DNA of 58,841 nt, taken from Bacteroidales bacterium (lineage in GTDB: Bacteria > Bacteroidota > Bacteroidia > Bacteroidales > UBA932). Positions 1 to 7,223 of the stretch are shown in pieces. The notes beneath the pieces were generated by a model. The model was not told the origin of the DNA. It ran no database searches and saw only the letters and a list, made by a program, of their open reading frames with translations. Made by a program: the position numbers and the translations under genes. Position 1 is the stretch's first letter, and every line of letters begins with the position of its first letter. The DNA is taken from contig JAFVAU010000024.1 in NCBI GenBank assembly GCA_017480345.1, positions 1 through 58,841 on the forward strand. The letters are read 5' to 3'.

Positions 1-2
1 AG

Positions 3-857
3 ATGATCAACGTGTCCGGCTATCTGGCCGAGGAGAAGCTCCAGATTGCCCACAACTACCTGGTGCCCAAGCAGCTCACGGAGCATGGCCTCAGGGCCGA
101 TGAGCTCTCCGTCTCCGACGAGGCCCTTCAGGAGATGGTGGACAAGTACACCCACGAGAGCGGCGTCCGCGGCCTGGAGAAGCAGATTGCCAAGCTTGCC
201 CGCGTCACGGCCAAGAAGATGGCCCTGGGGCAGGACTTCCCCAAGGTTATCGGCCCGGAGCATCTTCGCGAGTACCTGGGCCTTCCCACCGCCTTCCACG
301 ACGACGTGGCCGGCAATGAGGGCGTGGGCGTGGTCACCGGCCTGGCCTGGACGGAGATGGGCGGCGAGGTCCTCTTCGTGGAGAGCCAGGTATCGGCCGG
401 AAAGGGCAACCTGTCCATGACGGGCAACCTGGGAGACGTGATGAAGGAGAGTGCCCAGATTGCCTGGCAGTACATCAAGGCGCATCCCGAGTTGGCCAAG
501 ACCACCACCGAGGAGTTCATGAAAAAAGACATCCACCTGCATGTGCCGGAGGGTGCCACGCCCAAGGACGGTCCGTCGGCCGGTATCACCATGGTGAGTT
601 CCATGGTAAGCGCCCTCCGCGGGCAGGCTCCCGGAAAGGGCATCGCCATGACGGGAGAAATGACGCTGCGCGGCCGTGTGCTACCGGTGGGCGGCATCAA
701 GGAGAAGATCCTGGCGGCCAAGCGTGCGGGCGTTCACACCATCGTGATTTCGGAAGAAAACCGAAAAGATGTGGAAGACATCAAGGAAATTTACATAAAA
801 GGTCTTATCTTTGTCTATGTGAAAACGATAGCCGATGTCATTGATTTCATCTTTTAA
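3..857 (+). CDS. lon: ATP-dependent protease Lon (3' part)
   Basis: C-terminal part of Lon, the cytoplasmic AAA+ serine protease that degrades misfolded and regulatory proteins. The gene starts before the window; 284 residues are visible. They cover the end of the AAA+ small domain ([19 protein letters not shown]) and the full protease domain. The catalytic serine is in [10 protein letters not shown] (about residue 192 of the fragment) and the lysine in [14 protein letters not shown] (about residue 234), so the Ser-Lys dyad is intact. Nothing suggests a break other than the window edge. The family assignment is certain. Confidence 0.97.
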   Translation: MINVSGYLAEEKLQIAHNYLVPKQLTEHGLRADELSVSDEALQEMVDKYTHESGVRGLEKQIAKLARVTAKKMALGQDFPKVIGPEHLREYLGLPTAFHDDVAGNEGVGVVTGLAWTEMGGEVLFVESQVSAGKGNLSMTGNLGDVMKESAQIAWQYIKAHPELAKTTTEEFMKKDIHLHVPEGATPKDGPSAGITMVSSMVSALRGQAPGKGIAMTGEMTLRGRVLPVGGIKEKILAAKRAGVHTIVISEENRKDVEDIKEIYIKGLIFVYVKTIADVIDFIF

Positions 858-870
858 TCTCACTGACATA

Positions 871-929
871 GCCGCCCTGCAGGGCGGCCGGCCGAAGGCC
901 GCGGGGGATAATAGGGGGCAGAGCCCCCT
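871..929. terminator. Hairpin cluster downstream of lon
   Basis: The 89-bp gap between lon and ung holds a perfect 18-bp palindrome, GCCGCCCTGCAGGGCGGC (871-888), then CGGCCGAAGGCCG, then AGGGGGC-aga-GCCCCCT (913-929). No long T run follows, so this is a likely transcription-stop or REP-like hairpin cluster rather than a canonical intrinsic terminator. Confidence 0.5.
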
Positions 930-946
930 CAAATAAAGAAAGAGCG

Positions 947-1615
947 ATGGATGTTGCGATAGAACAAAGTTGGAAAGACGCACTGGCGCCGGAGTTCGGG
1001 AAACCGTACTTTGAGCAGCTGGTGCGCTTTCTGCATCAGGAGAAAGAGGCCGGAAAGGTAATCTACCCGCGTGGAAGCCAGATTTTCCATGCCTTCGACC
1101 TCACTCCCCTGAATCAGGTGAAGGTGGTCATCCTGGGCCAAGACCCGTATCACGGTCCCGGCCAGGCCATGGGCCTCTCCTTCTCCGTCCCCAACGGCGT
1201 GCCGGCCCCTCCCTCCCTCCGCAACATCTTCCACGAGGTGGAGACGGACCTGGGCGTCCGCATGAGCGGAGCCACCTCCCTGGAGCCCTGGGCCCGGCAG
1301 GGGGTGCTCCTTCTGAACAGCGTCCTCACCGTGGAGGCCGGGCAGCCCACCTCCCACAGCGGGATTGGCTGGCAGCAGTTCACGGACGCCGTCATCTCCA
1401 CCCTGTCGGAGCGCAGAAGCGGCCTGGTGTTCCTCCTTTGGGGCCGATTCGCCCAGCAGAAGCAGGAACTCATTAACAGGCAGAAACACCACATCCTGCC
1501 GGCCGCCCACCCCTCCCCGCTGGCGCGGGGGGCCTTTTTCGGCTGTCGGCATTTTTCCCAAACCAACGAAATCCTCACCCGGGAGGGTCTCTCTCCCATA
1601 GATTGGCAATTATGA
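947..1615 (+). CDS. ung: Uracil-DNA glycosylase
   Basis: Family 1 uracil-DNA glycosylase (222 aa) that removes uracil from DNA to start base-excision repair. The water-activating motif GQDPYHGPGQAMG (about residues 64-76) and the C-terminal HPSPLA motif (about 188-193) with the catalytic histidine are both present. Length fits the family. The stop codon overlaps the coaD start (ATGA), so the two are translationally coupled and head a three-gene run ung-coaD-thioredoxin-like protein. Confidence 0.97.
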   Translation: MDVAIEQSWKDALAPEFGKPYFEQLVRFLHQEKEAGKVIYPRGSQIFHAFDLTPLNQVKVVILGQDPYHGPGQAMGLSFSVPNGVPAPPSLRNIFHEVETDLGVRMSGATSLEPWARQGVLLLNSVLTVEAGQPTSHSGIGWQQFTDAVISTLSERRSGLVFLLWGRFAQQKQELINRQKHHILPAAHPSPLARGAFFGCRHFSQTNEILTREGLSPIDWQL

Positions 1616-2070
1616 ACCGCATCGCACTTTTCCCCGGCTCCTTCGACCCCTTCACGGCCGGTCACCTGAACATCCTCCGGCGCGCCCTCACCATGTTTGA
1701 CGAGGTGGTGGTGGCCGTGGGTATCAATCAGGACAAACCCGGTTTCTTTGACATGGACAAACGCCTGGAAATCATCCGCCAGGCCACCGGGGGGATGGAT
1801 GGCGTAAGCGTTGTCAAATACGACAACCTCACCATCGACGCCTGCCGGGAAAGGGGCATCCACCACATTGTGAGGGGTGTCCGCAACATGATAGACTTTG
1901 AGACGGAGCGCTCCATCGCGGACGCCAACCGCCGCCTGGCCCCGGAGATTGAGACCATCATCATCCCCACGGCCCAGGAGTTTGCGCACATCAGCTCCTC
2001 CGCCGTCCGGGACATCCTTCGTCATGGCGGAGATTACTCCAGTTTTATTCCTGAGGGGGTGACGCTATGA
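1612..2070 (+). CDS. coaD: Phosphopantetheine adenylyltransferase
   Basis: Transfers AMP from ATP to 4'-phosphopantetheine, the penultimate step of coenzyme A synthesis (152 aa, cytoplasmic). The nucleotidyltransferase motif GSFDPFTAGHLNIL sits at the N-terminus and ISSSAVRDI near the C-terminus, both diagnostic. I start it at the ATG at 1612, which overlaps the ung stop by 4 nt; an in-frame TTG at 1603 would add three residues without family support. The stop again overlaps the next gene's ATG (ATGA at 2067-2070). Confidence 0.97.
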   Translation: MNRIALFPGSFDPFTAGHLNILRRALTMFDEVVVAVGINQDKPGFFDMDKRLEIIRQATGGMDGVSVVKYDNLTIDACRERGIHHIVRGVRNMIDFETERSIADANRRLAPEIETIIIPTAQEFAHISSSAVRDILRHGGDYSSFIPEGVTL

Positions 2071-3524
2071 GAAAGTTCCTCACCGGCCTCCTGCTCTTAT
2101 CGGCCTGTATGACAGCGGGAGCCCAGCAGCCCTATCCGGAGCTGGGGGCCAAGCTGGACCAGTATTTTCTGGCCCTGTCCGGAGAAAGCGCCTCCGTGCA
2201 GAACGAGGAATGCGATTTTCTCATTGAGACCTGCCAGGACTCCCTGGTGCGGCAGTACACCGCCCTCAAGATTTACGACCACTATCTCAAGTCCCGCATC
2301 ATGGGAGACGACGCCGTGGCCGTGCATGTGGCCCGCAAGTGGTTTCTCTCGGGAGCCGTGCCCATGAAAACGGAGGAAGACCTCTTCCATGCCCGGCTCT
2401 TCGTGCAGTTCAACGAGTCCTCCCTCATCGGCTCGCCCGCCCCGGCGCTCACCCTCTTCGCCCCGGACAGCAGCCGCATGAGGATTCCCCTCAAGAAGGA
2501 GGGGCAATACAGCGTGCTGTATTTCTATGACACCGGCTGCTCCACCTGCAAGCGGGAAACGCCTAAACTTCAGGAAATTGCAGAGAAATCCCAGTATCCC
2601 GTCACCTACTATGCCGTCTATACGGGGGCATCGGCCCAGGAATGGAGCGCCTGGCGGGAAGGCAAGGATTGTTTCACCCACCTCTGGGACCCGGAGGTGA
2701 GTTCCAATTGGCAGATGCTCTACGGCGTGCTCCAGACGCCCAAGCTGTTCCTGGTGAACCCGGATGGGGTCATCGTAGGGCGCGGCCTGGACAGCGGAGC
2801 CCTGGAACTGCTCCTGAAACGGGAACTGGGGCAGGAGGAATACATTTATGGGGAATCGGCCCAGATGGAGCGCCTGCAGCAGCTGTTCAGCACCTACGGG
2901 GACACCCTCAAGGTGGCCGACGTCATGGACGTGGCCTCCTACATGGCCCAAAGGACCTTCGGGGAAGGAGACCTGGGAGCTTACAAGCAGACTTTCGGAG
3001 ACCTGCTGTACTACCTCTTCTCCCAGCGCACGGAAGTATATCGGGACGCCTCCATCCCCTTCATCCAGAAATACATCCAGCAGCCGGACATCTGGGACAC
3101 CGAGGCCGACAAGGCCCAGGTGTCTTCGCTGGGAGAACTGATGCTCTCCCTGGCACAGCGGACCCCTGTGGGCACGCAGATTCCGGACCTCCAGGTGGAA
3201 GGCACGCTCCGCCGCAAGGGCGCTCTGTTTACCAGAGCGGTCAAGGAAGGGACCTTCCGGCTCCGGAAACTCAAGGGAAACCCGGCCTACCTGGTGTTCT
3301 ATACCGGCAGCTGCGAGGCCTGTCAGGAACTGCTGGGCAAGGTGGACGCCCTGGTTCAGGAAAACCGCAAGACGAAGGTGCTCCTCATAGACATGGACGC
3401 CCTGTATGAAACCCGGCCGGACATGGCAACGGAGCTCCTGGATACCTTTGACCTGTCCGTGCTGCCCTTCGTGCTCCAGATGGACAAGAAAGGAATCATT
3501 TCACACAAATACGTACAGCTGTAG
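2067..3524 (+). CDS. Secreted thioredoxin-fold protein with two CxxC motifs
   Basis: A 485-residue exported protein. The N-terminus is a signal peptide with a possible lipobox (LLSAC), though AGAQQ also allows signal peptidase I cleavage. Residues about 130-240 resemble TlpA/AhpC-TSA thioredoxins with the active-site motif GCSTCKRE (about 155-162). A second thioredoxin-like segment near the C-terminus carries GSCEACQELL (about 412-421). The middle is helical and like the DUF5106 type seen in Bacteroidota periplasmic disulfide proteins. A role as disulfide reductase or isomerase is inferred. The family resemblance is good; the substrate is unknown. Confidence 0.8.
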   Translation: MRKFLTGLLLLSACMTAGAQQPYPELGAKLDQYFLALSGESASVQNEECDFLIETCQDSLVRQYTALKIYDHYLKSRIMGDDAVAVHVARKWFLSGAVPMKTEEDLFHARLFVQFNESSLIGSPAPALTLFAPDSSRMRIPLKKEGQYSVLYFYDTGCSTCKRETPKLQEIAEKSQYPVTYYAVYTGASAQEWSAWREGKDCFTHLWDPEVSSNWQMLYGVLQTPKLFLVNPDGVIVGRGLDSGALELLLKRELGQEEYIYGESAQMERLQQLFSTYGDTLKVADVMDVASYMAQRTFGEGDLGAYKQTFGDLLYYLFSQRTEVYRDASIPFIQKYIQQPDIWDTEADKAQVSSLGELMLSLAQRTPVGTQIPDLQVEGTLRRKGALFTRAVKEGTFRLRKLKGNPAYLVFYTGSCEACQELLGKVDALVQENRKTKVLLIDMDALYETRPDMATELLDTFDLSVLPFVLQMDKKGIISHKYVQL

Positions 3525-3525
3525 T

Positions 3526-3759
3526 ATGGCCAGAAAAGTAAAACCCATCGCCGGAGTGGATCCGGAATACCTGGAGAAGCAGAAAGCCATGCTCCGGCGC
3601 CACAACCGCTACATGCTCTATTTCAACGACAGCGAGATGGCCGCCATAGACGAGTACTGCTCCCGCTTCAAGGTACACGCCAAAGCCACCCTCTTCCGGG
3701 AAGCCATCCTGTCCAAAGTCCTCTCCGAATTGGAGGAAAATCACCCTACGCTGTTCTAA
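3526..3759 (+). CDS. Small conserved-type protein of unknown function
   Basis: A 77-residue basic protein beginning MARKVKPIAGVDPEY, starting 1 nt after the stop of the upstream gene (TAG-T-ATG), so it is probably the last gene of the ung operon. The C-terminal half (YFNDSEMAAIDEYCSRF followed by ATLFREAILSKVL) has the short strand followed by two helices expected of a ribbon-helix-helix DNA-binding protein. That is inference from pattern only. Its stop overlaps that of convergent rluD (CTAA, 3756-3759). Confidence 0.7.
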   Translation: MARKVKPIAGVDPEYLEKQKAMLRRHNRYMLYFNDSEMAAIDEYCSRFKVHAKATLFREAILSKVLSELEENHPTLF

Positions 3760-4766
3760 GAAAGCGTTTTTACATAGGCCCGCCACTTGTCGATGAGGGC
3801 CTGCATGTCGGAAGGGAGGGGGGCTTCGAAGTGGAGGCGTTCTCCGCTGACAGGGTGGGTGAAGCCCAAGGTGCGGGCGTGAAGGGCCTGCCGGGGGCAG
3901 AGAGCGAAGCAGTTCTGGATGAACTGGCGGTACTTGGCATAGATGGTGCCCTGGCGGATTTCCGCGCCGCCATAACGCTCGTCATTGAACAGAGGATGGC
4001 CGATAGAAGCCATGTGCACGCGGATCTGGTGCGTCCGGCCCGTCTCCAGCCGGCATTCCACCACGGTGATGAAGCCCATCCGCTCCAGCACCCGCCAGTG
4101 CGTCACCGCCCATTTCCCCTTCTCCGGGTCATCGAATACACGGAACCGCAGCCGGTCGTTGGGGTCCCGGCCGATGGTGCCCTCGATGGTGCCCTCATCC
4201 TCCGCGATATTGCCCCACACCACCGCCGTGTAGATGCGGTCGATGGAATGGACGAAGAATTGGTCGGCCAGGTGGAGCTGGGCGGCGGGGTTCTTGGCCA
4301 CCACCAGCAGCCCGCTGGTATCCTTGTCTATCCGGTGCACCAGCACGCCCATGCGCTCGTCCTCCACGTCCGGGCTCAGGTGCAGGTAATAGGCCAGGGC
4401 GTTCACCAGCGTACCGTTGTAGTTGCCGTGACCGGGGTGCACCACCATGCCGGCGGGTTTGTTCATCACCAGCACGTCGTCGTCTTCATAGACAATGTCC
4501 AGGGGAATGTTTTCCGGAAGGATTTCCGTGCCGCGGCGCTCGTAGGGCATCACGAACTTGACCACGTCCAGGGGCCGGACAATGTAGTTGGCCTTCACCG
4601 GCTTCTCGTTCACCAGCACATAGCCCAGTTTGATGGCCTGCTGCACACGGCTGCGGGAAGTATCTTCCTGATGCTCCGCGATGAAACGGTCTATCCGCAC
4701 CGGCTCCTGTCCCTTGTCCACATTGAGCCGGAAGTGCTCGAACATCAAGTCTTCTTCCGTGGTCAT
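3756..4766 (-). CDS. rluD: RluD-type 23S rRNA pseudouridine synthase
   Basis: A 336-residue RluA/RluD-family enzyme that isomerises uridines in 23S rRNA. An N-terminal S4 RNA-binding domain (about residues 20-85) is followed by the synthase domain with the catalytic aspartate in HRIDKDTSGLLVVAKN and the LETGRTHQIRVH motif. RluD modification of helix 69 is the likely role; RluA-type alternatives cannot be excluded without a search. It is translationally coupled to the upstream PASTA gene (4-nt overlap at 4763-4766). I kept the first ATG; a second at about residue 8 is possible. Confidence 0.92.
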   Translation of the reverse strand: MTTEEDLMFEHFRLNVDKGQEPVRIDRFIAEHQEDTSRSRVQQAIKLGYVLVNEKPVKANYIVRPLDVVKFVMPYERRGTEILPENIPLDIVYEDDDVLVMNKPAGMVVHPGHGNYNGTLVNALAYYLHLSPDVEDERMGVLVHRIDKDTSGLLVVAKNPAAQLHLADQFFVHSIDRIYTAVVWGNIAEDEGTIEGTIGRDPNDRLRFRVFDDPEKGKWAVTHWRVLERMGFITVVECRLETGRTHQIRVHMASIGHPLFNDERYGGAEIRQGTIYAKYRQFIQNCFALCPRQALHARTLGFTHPVSGERLHFEAPLPSDMQALIDKWRAYVKTLS

Positions 4767-5560
4767 TTCTGCGGAACTTTTTCCGGATCCAGTGTGAGGG
4801 AGATATTTACGCCGCTGCCCAGGGAGCGCACCGTGCCGGCGGCGTCCTGCTTGTACACCACGGCGTTCATGGAATCTGCATAGCTGCGGATGTCGGGGTC
4901 GAAGGTGACGCGCCCAACATTGAGGAAGCGCTCCCGGATGGCGTCTGTGGCACCCAGGTACTTCATGCCGGTGAGCTTGGGAACGGTGGTCTTGTTGTCC
5001 TGCTCCCCTACCCCCACGGTAAGGTCTATCACGGAACCGCTCACCACTTCCTGCCCGGCCTTCACTTCTTTTCCTTCACAGTACTGGGCCAGGACATTGT
5101 TGGTGGCCATATCCTTCACGTAATTGAGGCGCCCCACATTGAGACCGCGGTTGCGGAGTTCCGAGAGGGCCTCCGTCACGGAATAGCCGTACAGATTGGG
5201 CATGACCACCTTGCGGGGTACCACGGAGTTGATGGTGAGGAAGATGCTGCGGCCCTTCTTCACCATGTCTCCGGCCTTGGGCTGCTGGCGGTACACCACG
5301 CCTCCGGCCAGGCGGCGGACAAAGACGGAATCCACCACCTTCACGTTCACGTCCGACTGCCGGGCCAGCTGCCTGGCCTGGGAGACCGTAAGGTTGGAGA
5401 AATCCGGGGTTGTGACGGTTTTGCCGTGCCGGGTGATGAGATTGAGGCCGATACTGGCCAGGATGCCCAGAACCACGATGAAAGCCACACCCAGCAGGAT
5501 GTTCTGCCAGATCCAGCGGGTGTCTTTTGCCACTTTCTCAACTTTCTTTTTGTCTGCCAT
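4763..5560 (-). CDS. Membrane-anchored PASTA-domain protein
   Basis: A 265-residue protein with a short cytoplasmic N-terminus, one transmembrane helix (about residues 15-42) and three consecutive PASTA domains outside (about 48-115, 116-185, 186-260). PASTA domains bind muropeptides or peptidoglycan in Ser/Thr kinases and penicillin-binding proteins; here no kinase or transpeptidase domain is attached. Free-standing PASTA proteins next to rluD are common in Bacteroidota. A cell-wall role is inferred. Its promoter region is shared with divergent lnt. Confidence 0.9.
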   Translation of the reverse strand: MADKKKVEKVAKDTRWIWQNILLGVAFIVVLGILASIGLNLITRHGKTVTTPDFSNLTVSQARQLARQSDVNVKVVDSVFVRRLAGGVVYRQQPKAGDMVKKGRSIFLTINSVVPRKVVMPNLYGYSVTEALSELRNRGLNVGRLNYVKDMATNNVLAQYCEGKEVKAGQEVVSGSVIDLTVGVGEQDNKTTVPKLTGMKYLGATDAIRERFLNVGRVTFDPDIRSYADSMNAVVYKQDAAGTVRSLGSGVNISLTLDPEKVPQK

Positions 5561-5607
5561 ACTTCCGCAAATGAGATAATCTCCGCGAAGTTACGAAAAA
5601 ATATTCA

Positions 5608-5615
5608 TAACTTTG
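5608..5615 (+). promoter_or_regulatory. -7 box of lnt
   Basis: TAACTTTG matches the Bacteroidota -7 consensus TAnnTTTG and is followed by only 6 nt before the ATG at 5622, implying a near-leaderless mRNA. No good -33 box is seen. On the other strand TAACTTCG (5586-5593) is a weaker candidate for the PASTA gene. Confidence 0.65.
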
Positions 5616-5621
5616 TGCAGC

Positions 5622-7223
5622 ATGAAAAAAGGAACCCTCATCTCCCTGGCCCTGGCCTTTACGGTCCTTATGAGCCTCCCCTGGCTGGTCCCGCATTGCG
5701 GGGCCCTGGCCCTGATGGGCCTGCTGCCGCTCCTGATCATGGAGCGCCTGGCCACGGAACACCAAGTCAAGCACTTCTGGTGGTGGCACTACGCCGCCTT
5801 CGTCCTCTGGAACGCCGTCACCACCTGGTGGATAAGCGGAGCCACCGTGGGCGGAGCCGTCTTCGCCATCCTGGCCAACGCCCTGCAGATGAGCGTCATC
5901 TTCGGCAGTTTCCGCTGGGTGAAGCGGCGCATCCGGGGCATCCTCCCCTACCTCTACCTGGCCGCCGCCTGGATGGCCTGGGAGCGGTTTTACCTTACAT
6001 CGGCCCAGATTTCCTGGCCCTGGCTGGTGCTGGGCAACGCCTTTGCGGAATCCACGGGGCTCATCCAATGGTATTCCGTGCTGGGCACCCTGGGCGGTTC
6101 CCTCTGGGTATGGGCCTCCAACCTCTCGCTCTTCGGCCTCATGGTGGCCCTGTCGGACGGGCGGATGGCCGGATGGAATGCCAAGGCCCGCATCAGCGCC
6201 TTCGCCGGCATCCTGGCGGTGCTGCTGGGCCCCATGCTCTGGTCCCTCTGCCTGAAACCCGCTCCGGGCGGGGAAACGCTGAAGATAGTGATCGGCCAGC
6301 CCAATTACGACCCTTACGAGAAATTCGAATCCCTGAGCCGGGAAGAGCAGGATGAGCGCTTCCTTTCCCTCCTTGAAAAGGCCGATTGGTCCTCCCCCGA
6401 GCCCACGCTGGTGCTGGCGCCCGAGACCTTCACCTCGCAGGTCTCCACCAACCTGGTTCTGAAGCACGAGACCTTCCTCCGCTTCCAGCGCTTCCTGAAG
6501 GAACACCCCCAGGCCAGCATCCTCTATGGCGCCTCCACCCAGGAGCCCGTCCTCTCCTATGCCCGCCCGCACCCCTGCGCCTACGACCTGGGCGTCCAGC
6601 CCGACGGCCGCAACCTCTGGGTGCTCATGCACAATTCCGCCATCCTCACGGACACATCGGCCGTGTACCAGATCTACCACAAATCCAAGCTGGTGGTAGG
6701 GACGGAACTCACGCCTTATCCGAAGGTCTTCATCCCCCTGGAGAAGCTGCTGTCCCGCGGCGGCACGCTCATGGCCAAGGACATCGGCCAGAAGGAGATT
6801 TCCTGCCTCAAGCTGGCCGATGGCACCCCTGTGGGCGTTCCCATCTGCTATGAATCCGTGTACGGAGAGTTCTGCACAGGCTATGTGAAGAAGGGCGCCC
6901 GGCTGCTGGCCGTCATCACCAACGACGCCTGGTGGGGCGACACCCCCGGCTACCGGCAGCACCTGAGCTACAGCCGCCTCAGGGCCATCGAAACGCGCCG
7001 CTGGGTGGCCCGCTGCGCCAACACGGGCGTATCGGCCCTTATCAATCCCTCCGGCCAAATAACAGGCCGGACTCCCTGGTGGGAACCGGCCTTGTTGGAA
7101 GGGACTGTTCAACTCTGTGACGAGGAAACTTTCTTCGTGCGTTACGGAGACATGGTGGGAAGGCTGTCCGTCTTCCTCTTCCTCCTGCTGGGCGCCGCCG
7201 CCCTGTTCCGTAAAAACCGCTAG
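5622..7223 (+). CDS. lnt: Apolipoprotein N-acyltransferase
   Basis: Lnt adds the third acyl chain to lipoproteins in the inner membrane. The 533 residues comprise several N-terminal transmembrane helices (about 1-215), then a periplasmic nitrilase-like domain with the catalytic glutamate in LVLAPETF, the lysine in IYHKSKLVVGTELTPYP, and the cysteine in GVPICYESVYGEF, and a final C-terminal membrane helix. All three catalytic residues are present. I start at the ATG at 5622, placed by the promoter. The stop overlaps the convergent barrel gene by 4 nt (CTAG, 7220-7223). Confidence 0.95.
   Translation: MKKGTLISLALAFTVLMSLPWLVPHCGALALMGLLPLLIMERLATEHQVKHFWWWHYAAFVLWNAVTTWWISGATVGGAVFAILANALQMSVIFGSFRWVKRRIRGILPYLYLAAAWMAWERFYLTSAQISWPWLVLGNAFAESTGLIQWYSVLGTLGGSLWVWASNLSLFGLMVALSDGRMAGWNAKARISAFAGILAVLLGPMLWSLCLKPAPGGETLKIVIGQPNYDPYEKFESLSREEQDERFLSLLEKADWSSPEPTLVLAPETFTSQVSTNLVLKHETFLRFQRFLKEHPQASILYGASTQEPVLSYARPHPCAYDLGVQPDGRNLWVLMHNSAILTDTSAVYQIYHKSKLVVGTELTPYPKVFIPLEKLLSRGGTLMAKDIGQKEISCLKLADGTPVGVPICYESVYGEFCTGYVKKGARLLAVITNDAWWGDTPGYRQHLSYSRLRAIETRRWVARCANTGVSALINPSGQITGRTPWWEPALLEGTVQLCDEETFFVRYGDMVGRLSVFLFLLLGAAALFRKNR

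Noticed and set aside
5538-7112. A 524-codon open frame on the minus strand
   Set aside because: It is antisense to lnt, whose domains are certain; the translation is compositionally odd and matches no family I know. High G+C makes long antisense frames common.
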